Assembly (NCBI GenBank): GCA_014380205.1
Contig: JACMKH010000105.1
Span: 1 to 5,620, forward strand
DNA length: 5,620 nt
DNA from: Sphingomonadaceae bacterium
GTDB lineage: Bacteria > Pseudomonadota > Alphaproteobacteria > Sphingomonadales > Sphingomonadaceae
Direction: 5' to 3'
Part shown: in pieces, positions 1 through 4,960 of the stretch
How positions within the stretch are numbered: the stretch's first letter is position 1
Layout of the letters: each line of letters begins with the position of its first letter
Notes under the pieces: model-generated
The model's database searches: none
What the model saw: the letters and a program-made list of their open reading frames with translations, nothing else
What the model was told of the DNA's origin: nothing
Translations under genes and position numbers: made by a program

Positions 1-70
1 GAGGGGCGGCGCGAACGGCGTGAGCGGGACCAGTAGAGAGCGGTTCCTGCGGGCGAGCGGCGGCGTTCGG

Positions 71-99
71 TTGACGAAACCTCCGGCGCCGCGCCACAT
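71..99 (+). promoter_or_regulatory. Possible hisE promoter (weak)
   Basis: TTGACG at 71-76 is a good -35 hexamer. A 17-base spacer leads to CCACAT at 94-99, a poor -10. If used, transcription would begin at about 106, the hisE start codon, giving a leaderless message; this would fit the absence of any Shine-Dalgarno before that ATG. The rest of 1-105 shows no convincing coding sequence. An upstream reading frame could end at TGA 21-23 or TAG 34-36, but too little is present to name it. The call rests on one good hexamer and on spacing only. Confidence 0.25.
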
Positions 100-105
100 G
101 CGCCG

Positions 106-426
106 ATGCCCAACACGCTCGCCCGCCTTGAAGCGACCATCCGCGGCCGGCGCGGCGTCGACCCAGCCGGCTCCTACACGGCGAGCCTATTCGACGAAGG
201 CCGCGCCGCTATCGCGCGCAAGCTCGGCGAGGAGGCGCTCGAGACCGTCATCGCCGCACTCGGCGACGACCGCGACGCGCTGACCTGCGAAGCCGCCGAC
301 CTGCTCTACCACCTCCTCGTCCTGCTCGCCGATGCGGGCATCCCCCTCGCCGACATTCTCGCCGAGCTCGACCGCCGCGAAGGCGTTTCGGGACTTGACG
401 AGAAAGCCGTAAGAACCAAGACCTGA
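106..426 (+). CDS. hisE: Phosphoribosyl-ATP pyrophosphatase (HisE)
   Basis: The 106-residue product matches the PRA-PH family in length and motifs. It hydrolyses phosphoribosyl-ATP to phosphoribosyl-AMP and pyrophosphate, the second step of histidine biosynthesis, in the cytoplasm. The MazG-like all-helical fold is recognisable: a basic and acidic helix around residues 38-46 carries KLGEEALE (E42, E43, E46), and a second helix carries CEAADLLYH (E62, D65). These acidic residues are the expected Mg-binding set. The C-terminus has the family hallmark RREGVSGLDEKA. ATG 106 is the only reasonable start; no Shine-Dalgarno precedes it, so it may be leaderless or coupled to an upstream gene lying outside the window. 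Codon use is very GC-rich (43 of 60 bases in 181-240). In many alphaproteobacteria hisE follows hisF and precedes hinT; here another gene separates it from hinT. Confidence in the identity is high. Confidence 0.95.
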   Translation: MPNTLARLEATIRGRRGVDPAGSYTASLFDEGRAAIARKLGEEALETVIAALGDDRDALTCEAADLLYHLLVLLADAGIPLADILAELDRREGVSGLDEKAVRTKT

Positions 427-428
427 GT

Positions 429-1646
429 ATGGCACGACAACACGCCACGCCTCTGCTGATCTCGCCCGATGGGATTTCGGTCGAATCGCTCCGCCCGCTC
501 ACGCTGGGCCTCGGTGGGCACGAGTTCAGTGAGGCCGCAATCCAAGCGCTGATACAGGAGTTTCCGAACTGCCTTCCGATAGCGGAGATAGATCCGCTTT
601 TCATCGATCCCGTGCCGATCTGCACTGAACTTAACACTCCTGCGGGTCCGATCGACAATTTCATGGTGACCGCGAGCGGCCTTCCGGTGCTCGTCGAATG
701 TAAGCTGTGGCGAAACCCGGAAGGTCGGCGTGAGGTGGTTGGACAGATTCTCGACTATGCGAAGGAGCTCAGTCGCTGGACATCTTCCGATCTTCAAAGG
801 GAGGTCAGCCGTCGTCTCAGGCGCGATGGAAACACTGTGCTTGAGCTCGTCCGCTCGGCCGGACACGAGATTGACGAGATCGGCTTCAACGATGCGCTCA
901 CCACGAATCTTCGGCGCGGGCGTTTTCTTTTGCTGATCGTCGGTGACGGTATCCGCGAGGGTGTCGAGGCCATCTCCGAATATCTTCAGACGCACGCCGG
1001 TCTCCATTTCACGCTTGGACTGGTGGAGATGCCAATTCATGCCGCTGCGGACGGCTCGCGCGTCATCGCGCCGCGTGTGCTCGCAAAGACCGTCCTGATC
1101 GGCCGTGAGGTCGTTGCCGTGCCAGATGGATTCGTGCTGGTGGATGCTGGGCAAGCAGGTTCAGAGCCGGACGACGATCTTGACGGCGAGACCTCATCAA
1201 GGCGGGACTTCATGCAGGAATTGGTAGCCGGGCTCGTGCTGGACGATCCGGACCAACCGCGCCCGCGCGTTTCGCCGAAGGGTTGGCTCTCACTGTATAT
1301 GCCTGCGCCCAAGAGCAGTTGCTGGGTGAGCGTACTCGATAAGCGAACCCCACATCCGCGTGTTGGCTGTCGTCTGACATCAAACGTCGGAACCATGGGC
1401 GAAGCCGCGATCTCCCGTATCGTTGATGACTGGAGCGAGCTGAAGCAGCAGCTGGGCGGTAACCCGGAGCTGATCGAACAGAGTCCGGGGCGATTTGTGA
1501 TCGAGGAGCTGTTGACAATTGATCGCAAGGCGAGCGACCAAGAGAAGGAGCGCGCGCTCCAATGGTTGCAAGCGAGGGTGCGAGAGTTCGTCGCGGTTTT
1601 CCGGCCGAGAATAAGAGATGCCGTCGAAGAACTCGCGGAGATATAA
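429..1646 (+). CDS. PD-(D/E)XK nuclease-fold protein, DUF4268-like C-terminus
   Basis: This is a 405-residue soluble protein of unproven function. Residues about 30-115 look like a restriction-endonuclease-type core: a helical lead with E67 (in CTELNTPAGPIDN), then D76, then E90-C-K92 (LVECKLW) after 13 residues, then a helix with Q106 and Y110 (GQILDYAKEL), resembling the QxxxY motif of RecB-type nucleases. All expected metal-binding and catalytic positions are present, so the core looks intact. Residues about 160-230 (RGRFLLLIVGDGIREGVEAI onward) resemble the conserved middle part of standalone PD-(D/E)XK family proteins. Residues about 285-400 (Trp-rich strand, helices, FRPRI near the end) recall DUF4268, from memory only. 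No signal peptide or membrane segment is seen. The start is 2 bases after the hisE stop with no clear Shine-Dalgarno, suggesting translation by reinitiation. GC is lower than in the neighbours (31/60, 32/60 and 36/60 in rows 541, 601 and 1381), which points to acquisition. A role in DNA defence or repair is inference only. Confidence 0.8.
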   Translation: MARQHATPLLISPDGISVESLRPLTLGLGGHEFSEAAIQALIQEFPNCLPIAEIDPLFIDPVPICTELNTPAGPIDNFMVTASGLPVLVECKLWRNPEGRREVVGQILDYAKELSRWTSSDLQREVSRRLRRDGNTVLELVRSAGHEIDEIGFNDALTTNLRRGRFLLLIVGDGIREGVEAISEYLQTHAGLHFTLGLVEMPIHAAADGSRVIAPRVLAKTVLIGREVVAVPDGFVLVDAGQAGSEPDDDLDGETSSRRDFMQELVAGLVLDDPDQPRPRVSPKGWLSLYMPAPKSSCWVSVLDKRTPHPRVGCRLTSNVGTMGEAAISRIVDDWSELKQQLGGNPELIEQSPGRFVIEELLTIDRKASDQEKERALQWLQARVREFVAVFRPRIRDAVEELAEI

Positions 1647-1648
1647 CC

Positions 1649-2032
1649 ATGCCGATCGATGCCACCCAGCCCTACGATCCCGCCAATATCTTCGCCAAAA
1701 TCCTGCGCGGCGAGGTTCCGTGCGACAAGGTCCACGACGACGCGCTCGCGCTCGCGTTCCGCGACATCAACCCGCAGGCGCCCACGCACATCCTCGTCAT
1801 TCCCAAGGGCGATTATGTCAGCTGGGACGATTTCTCTGCGCGCGCCTCCGATGCCGAGATCGCGGGCTTCATCCGCGCGGTGGGCGAGGTCGCGCGCGCG
1901 GCGGGGCTGGCCGAGCCCGGCTACCGGTTGCTCGCCAACGTCGGTGCGCATGGCCATCAGGAGGTGCCGCACCTCCATGTCCACATCTTCGGCGGCCGCC
2001 CGCTCGGGCCGATGCTAGAGCCTGATCGTTGA
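1649..2032 (+). CDS. hinT: Histidine triad (HIT) purine nucleotide hydrolase HinT
   Basis: The 127-residue protein is a HinT-type HIT protein, a cytoplasmic dimer that in characterised members hydrolyses AMP-lysine and other purine phosphoramidates. Landmarks in order are NIFAKILRGEVP (13-24), AFRDINPQAPTHILVIPK (36-53), ANVGAHGHQEV (96-106) and the triad HLHVHIF (H108, H110, H112, the last being the usual nucleophile), then GGRPLGPML. ATG 1649 is chosen because GGAG at 1637-1640 lies 8 bases ahead and the protein then begins like known homologues; the in-frame ATG at 1562 would add 29 residues that overlap the upstream gene and do not look like HIT sequence. The last four residues (EPDR) and the stop TGA are encoded by the left end of a palindromic repeat, whereas relatives usually end shortly after GPML with other residues. 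The triad is intact, so function should be kept. Confidence 0.95.
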   Translation: MPIDATQPYDPANIFAKILRGEVPCDKVHDDALALAFRDINPQAPTHILVIPKGDYVSWDDFSARASDAEIAGFIRAVGEVARAAGLAEPGYRLLANVGAHGHQEVPHLHVHIFGGRPLGPMLEPDR

Positions 2033-2077
2033 GGCGGAAGCGCTTCGCGCTTCCGCCGAAGGCGTGAATCAGGCTCT
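2017..2077. repeat. REP/MITE-like nested palindrome overlapping the hinT stop
   Basis: The outer arms AGAGCCTGAT (2017-2026) and ATCAGGCTCT (2068-2077) are perfect 10-base inverted repeats. Inside them is a perfect 11-base stem, GGCGGAAGCGC (2033-2043) and GCGCTTCCGCC (2047-2057), with loop TTC. The shape is that of the short dispersed palindromes common between genes in sphingomonads; membership of a named family cannot be checked here. The element starts inside hinT and holds its stop codon at 2030-2032. The inner stem could end or protect the hinT transcript, but no T-run follows it, so it is not a classic intrinsic terminator. Confidence 0.8.
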
Positions 2078-2089
2078 CATCCAAGATGT

Positions 2090-2139
2090 AGACCATGACT
2101 CACGGCTCAGATCGATTCGATCTGAACCGATCATGGTCT
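2090..2139. repeat. Second palindromic repeat, unrelated in sequence to the first
   Basis: Outer arms AGACCATGA (2090-2098) and TCATGGTCT (2131-2139) are perfect. The centre CAGATCGA (2108-2115) and TCGATCTG (2117-2124) is also perfect around one base, and CGG/CCG (2103-2105, 2127-2129) pairs between them, so the whole 50 bases form a near-perfect palindrome. It starts 12 bases after the previous repeat. It is probably another dispersed intergenic element. A large operator for the downstream permease gene is a less likely alternative. Confidence 0.75.
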
Positions 2140-2151
2140 GGCGATAAACGG

Positions 2152-2179
2152 TTGCGCGCCCCGCTTTTGGCGCTAGGCT
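2152..2179 (+). promoter_or_regulatory. Candidate promoter of the amino-acid permease gene
   Basis: TTGCGC at 2152-2157 and TAGGCT at 2174-2179 are separated by 16 bases. Both are plausible but imperfect sigma-70-type hexamers for a GC-rich alphaproteobacterium. They lie after the palindromes and about 67 bases before the permease start, the right place for an independent promoter given the 213-base gap after hinT. No operator or riboswitch was recognised in the leader. Confidence 0.35.
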
Positions 2180-2245
2180 CCGCGCCCAGGGAATAGCCGG
2201 GCGCCGCGCGCATCCGCGAAGGCGTCCGCAAGGGGAGTAAGCCGC

Positions 2246-3811
2246 ATGATCCTGGGCCGCGTAAAGTCGCTCGACGCCATCCTTGCCACCGCCGAGCGCA
2301 AGTCGCTCCACCGCACGCTCGGCTGGTTCCAGCTGACCCTGTTCGGCATCGGCTGCGTGATCGGCACCGGGATTTTCGTGCTGACCGCGGCGGGCGCGCA
2401 AAAGGCCGGCCCCGGCCTCATGCTCGCCTTCGCGATCGCGGGCGGCATCTGCATCGTCGCTGCGCTCTGCTACGCCGAGATCGCCTCGATGATTCCCGTG
2501 GCGGGATCGGCCTACACCTACACCTATGCGGTGATGGGCGAGCTGCTCGCCTGGACGGTCGGCTGGGCGTTGATCCTCGAATATGCGGTCGCGGCCTCGG
2601 CGGTGTCGGTCGGCTGGTCGGGCTATTTCACGGGAACGATCCTCAACGAATTCATGGGAATACAATTGCCGGCCGCGCTCGCCGCGGGGCCGCTCGCGCT
2701 TGGCGGAGCGCCCGGCGGGCTGATCAACCTGCCCGCCGTTGGGATCGCGCTGCTCGTCACGTGGCTGCTGATGATCGGCACCACCGAAAGCGCGCGCGTC
2801 AACGCCGTGCTCGTCCTGATCAAGGTGACCGCGCTGACGCTGTTCATCATCCTGACCTTGCCGCGCGCGGACGTCGCCCAGTTCAATCCCTTCCTCCCCG
2901 CCGGCGTGTTCGGCGGCTTCGGCTCGGGGGTCGGCGCGGTCGGCGCGGCGGCGACGATCTTCTTCGCCTATGTCGGCTTCGACGCGGTCTCGACGGCGGC
3001 CGAGGAGACCAAGAATCCGCAGCGCAACGTGCCGATCGGGCTGATCGGCAGCTTGTTGTTCTGTACGGTGTTCTACATCCTCGTCGCGGCGGGCGCGATC
3101 GGCGCGATCGGCGGCCAGCCGATCATGGGACCCGACGGCACGCCCTTCCCCGCCGGTTCCGAGGCGCTCGCCGAGCAATGCGCGATGGCGCAATATGCTG
3201 AGATGCTGGTCTGTTCGGACGAGGCGCTCGCGCACGTCCTGCGCCAGATCGGCTTCGGGCCGATCGGCAATCTGCTCGGCATCGCCGCCTTCGTGGCGCT
3301 GCCCTCGGTCATCCTCATCCTGCTGTTCGGCCAGACGCGCATCTTCTTCGTGATGTCGCGCGACGGGCTGCTCCCCGAGAAGCTGTCGGCGGTGCATCCC
3401 AAGTGGAAGACGCCGTACATCGTTACCGCGCTGACCGGGATCGGCGTCGCGCTGGCGGCGGCGTTCCTGCCCGTCGGCCAGCTCGCCGACATCGCCAACG
3501 CGGGGACGCTCTACGCGTTCATGATGGTCGCGATCGCGGTGCTCATCCTGCGCCGCACCGAGCCCAACCGGCCGCGCTCGTTCCGAACGCCGCTGGTCTG
3601 GCTAATCGCGCCCGCGACGGTCGCGGGCTGCCTGTTCCTGTTCTTCAACCTGCCGACGTCGGCGATGCTGGTGCTTCCGATCTGGGGGGCGGTCGGGCTG
3701 TTGATCTACTTCCTCTACAGCTATCGCGCGAGCCACCTCGGCCAGGGCCGGATGGAGGTCCACGAGCCGGAGATCGCCGATCTCGAGCCGCCGGTTCCAG
3801 GGACGGAGTGA
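2246..3811 (+). CDS. APC-superfamily amino acid permease, CAT type
   Basis: The 521-residue inner-membrane protein is a secondary transporter of the cationic amino acid transporter family (within the APC superfamily), probably importing amino acids with protons; the exact substrate cannot be read. TM1 carries the unwound substrate-binding motif GIGCVIGTGIF (34-44). About 12 or more hydrophobic segments follow, including around 56-77, 96-120, 160-177, 187-205, 262-290, 340-362, 391-410, 418-435, 450-468 and 473-492. TM6 has FFAYVGFDAVSTAAEETKNP (239-258) and the cytoplasmic loop GQTRIFFVMSRDGLLPEKL (362-380), both highly typical. The outside loop at about 288-335 is long and holds C312 and C323. 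The N-terminus (SLDAIL, then RTLGWFQLT) and the charged tail are cytoplasmic. ATG 2246 is supported by AGGGGAG (2231-2237) 8 bases ahead. GC is high (43/60 in row 2401). It has its own gap and a candidate promoter upstream, so it is probably a single transcription unit. Confidence 0.92.
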   Translation: MILGRVKSLDAILATAERKSLHRTLGWFQLTLFGIGCVIGTGIFVLTAAGAQKAGPGLMLAFAIAGGICIVAALCYAEIASMIPVAGSAYTYTYAVMGELLAWTVGWALILEYAVAASAVSVGWSGYFTGTILNEFMGIQLPAALAAGPLALGGAPGGLINLPAVGIALLVTWLLMIGTTESARVNAVLVLIKVTALTLFIILTLPRADVAQFNPFLPAGVFGGFGSGVGAVGAAATIFFAYVGFDAVSTAAEETKNPQRNVPIGLIGSLLFCTVFYILVAAGAIGAIGGQPIMGPDGTPFPAGSEALAEQCAMAQYAEMLVCSDEALAHVLRQIGFGPIGNLLGIAAFVALPSVILILLFGQTRIFFVMSRDGLLPEKLSAVHPKWKTPYIVTALTGIGVALAAAFLPVGQLADIANAGTLYAFMMVAIAVLILRRTEPNRPRSFRTPLVWLIAPATVAGCLFLFFNLPTSAMLVLPIWGAVGLLIYFLYSYRASHLGQGRMEVHEPEIADLEPPVPGTE

Positions 3812-3819
3812 GCGAACAA

Positions 3820-3843
3820 GCCCCTCCCCTGAAGGGGAGGGGC
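3820..3843. terminator. Hairpin between convergent genes, possible bidirectional terminator
   Basis: GCCCCTCCCC (3820-3829) pairs perfectly with GGGGAGGGGC (3834-3843) around the loop TGAA. It starts 8 bases after the permease stop and ends one base before the stop of the opposing kinase gene, an ideal place for a shared terminator. There is no T-run on either strand, so it may act by structure alone, or be a dispersed CTCCCC-type palindrome like the one at 4862-4882. Confidence 0.6.
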
Positions 3844-3844
3844 C

Positions 3845-4843
3845 TTAGCCGAGCCGTTTCGCCACCAGCGCCCTGAGGTCAGCCTCGGGCCGCGCGCCAT
3901 AGTGCGAGATCACCTCGGCCGCACAGACCGCGCCCATTGCGAGGCTGTCCTCGACCGAGTGGCGCCGCGCCTGCCCCGCGAGGAAGCCCGCCGCGAACAG
4001 GTCGCCCGCGCCGGTCGCGTCAACGACGCGCGCGATCGGCTCGGCGGGGACCGCGAAACGCTCGCCGTCAGCGATTGCGATCGCGCCCATCTCGCTGCGC
4101 GTGACGACGAGCAGCGGCAGCTTCGCCGAGGTCGCGGCGACCGCCGTCTCGAAATCGTCGGTCTGATTGAGCGACTTGATCTCATCCTCGTTGGCGAAAA
4201 GGATGTCGATCCGCCCCTCGTCGATCAGCCGCTGGAAATCGCCGCGATGCCGATCGACGCATAAGCCGTCCGACAGCGTGAAGGCGATTTTGCGCCCCGC
4301 GCCGCGCGCGATGCGGATCGCCGCGTCCATCGCCGCGCGCGGCTCCTGGGGGTCCCAGAGATAGCCTTCGAGATAGAGGATCGCCCCGCTCTCGATCAGG
4401 CCCTTGTCGAGCGCACTCGCGGGGAGATGCTGCGAGGCGCCGAGGAAGGTGTTCATCGTGCGCTCGCCGTCGGAGGTGACGAGGATGAGGCAGCGCGCGG
4501 TCGGCGGCTCGCCCGCGCGCCCCGCCGTATCGAACGCCACGCCGAGAGCGGTGATGTCGTGACGAAACACCTTGCCGAGCTGGTCATCGGCGACCTGGCC
4601 GATGAAGCCCGCGTTGCCGCCGAGCGCCGCGATCCCGGCGACGGTGTTGGCCGCCGAACCCCCGCTCGCCTCGATCCCGGGGCCCATCTTGGCGTAAAGC
4701 GCCTCTGCCTCTTCGCTCGTGAACAGCAGCTGCATCGCACCCTTGGCTAGCCCCTGCTCGGCGAGGAAGGCATCGTCCGACTGGGCGATGACATCGACGA
4801 TCGCATTGCCGATCGCGACGACATCGAGCGTGGGTGCGGGCAT
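3845..4843 (-). CDS. PfkB-family carbohydrate kinase, adenosine kinase-like
   Basis: The 332-residue cytoplasmic protein is a ribokinase/PfkB-fold sugar or nucleoside kinase of the type annotated as adenosine kinase in alphaproteobacteria. Such enzymes transfer phosphate from ATP to adenosine to give AMP (purine salvage). Motifs in order: DVVAIGNAIVDV at 7-18; the di-glycine lid and substrate motif GGSAANT (61-67); FIGQVADDQLG (80-90); FANEDE (216-221); and the PfkB signature DATGAGDLFAAGFLAG (275-290), which forms the anion hole and contains the catalytic base D281. Length is normal and no key residue is missing. ATG at 4841-4843 has AAGGG (4852-4856 on the minus strand) 8 bases ahead. It is convergent with the permease and divergent from the EI24-like gene, so it is probably transcribed alone. 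Substrate specificity within PfkB is not certain: other nucleosides or sugars (for example inosine, guanosine or ribose) are possible. Confidence 0.9.
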   Translation of the reverse strand: MPAPTLDVVAIGNAIVDVIAQSDDAFLAEQGLAKGAMQLLFTSEEAEALYAKMGPGIEASGGSAANTVAGIAALGGNAGFIGQVADDQLGKVFRHDITALGVAFDTAGRAGEPPTARCLILVTSDGERTMNTFLGASQHLPASALDKGLIESGAILYLEGYLWDPQEPRAAMDAAIRIARGAGRKIAFTLSDGLCVDRHRGDFQRLIDEGRIDILFANEDEIKSLNQTDDFETAVAATSAKLPLLVVTRSEMGAIAIADGERFAVPAEPIARVVDATGAGDLFAAGFLAGQARRHSVEDSLAMGAVCAAEVISHYGARPEADLRALVAKRLG

Positions 4844-4861
4844 GCGGGGGACCCTTGAAAA

Positions 4862-4882
4862 TCCTCCCCGTTCCGGGGAGGA
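4862..4882. repeat. CTCCCC-type hairpin in the divergent intergenic region
   Basis: TCCTCCCCG (4862-4870) and CGGGGAGGA (4874-4882) form a perfect 9-base stem with loop TTC. The core CTCCCC/GGGGAG is shared with the hairpin at 3820-3843, so the kinase gene is bracketed by related palindromes. If the kinase promoter at 4895-4923 is right, this hairpin lies in its 5' leader, 5 bases before the Shine-Dalgarno, where it could affect translation or stability. Confidence 0.65.
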
Positions 4883-4894
4883 CTGATGAGCCGC

Positions 4895-4923
4895 GCCCTA
4901 GCCGCCCTGTTCGACCTCCGCAA
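4895..4923 (-). promoter_or_regulatory. Candidate promoter of the adenosine kinase-like gene
   Basis: Read on the minus strand, TTGCGG (4923-4918) and TAGGGC (4900-4895) are 17 bases apart. Transcription would begin at about 4888, giving a 45-base leader that contains the 4862-4882 hairpin and then AAGGG. Spacing and position are right; the hexamers are imperfect. Confidence 0.35.
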
Positions 4924-4925
4924 CA

Positions 4926-4954
4926 TTGACGCGCGCCTGCCCGCGCCACATCAC
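4926..4954 (+). promoter_or_regulatory. Possible promoter of the EI24-like gene (weak)
   Basis: TTGACG at 4926-4931 is a good -35. A 17-base spacer gives CATCAC (4949-4954), a poor -10; CCACAT at 4946-4951 is nearer the sequence before hisE but leaves only 14 bases of spacer. A start at about 4961 would be leaderless on the ATG there. Support is thin. Confidence 0.2.
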
Positions 4955-4960
4955 CTCCCA

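Noticed and set aside
1..35. Possible C-terminal end of HisF or another upstream gene
   Set aside because: Only 6 to 11 codons precede the candidate stops (21-23 or 34-36); no residue pattern allows naming it.
20..283. Open frame overlapping the start of hisE
   Set aside because: It is Arg/Ser/Ala/Pro-rich, shares most of its length with hisE in another frame, and has no family resemblance.
306..1154. Long minus-strand open frame (282 codons) across hisE and the nuclease-like gene
   Set aside because: It is antisense to two well-supported genes, has no recognisable domain, and the sense frames explain the codon pattern.
1562..1648. Upstream ATG extending hinT by 29 residues
   Set aside because: The extra part overlaps the nuclease gene and is unlike HIT proteins; GGAG at 1637-1640 fits ATG 1649.
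2090..2139. Reading the second palindrome as a regulator operator or phage attachment site
   Set aside because: Its size, near-perfect symmetry and place next to another palindrome fit a dispersed repeat better, and no regulator, integrase or tRNA is nearby.
2069..3397. Minus-strand open frame of 442 codons rich in Arg, Asp, Glu and Ala
   Set aside because: It is the mirror of the permease gene; its low-complexity composition is what GC-rich antisense frames produce.
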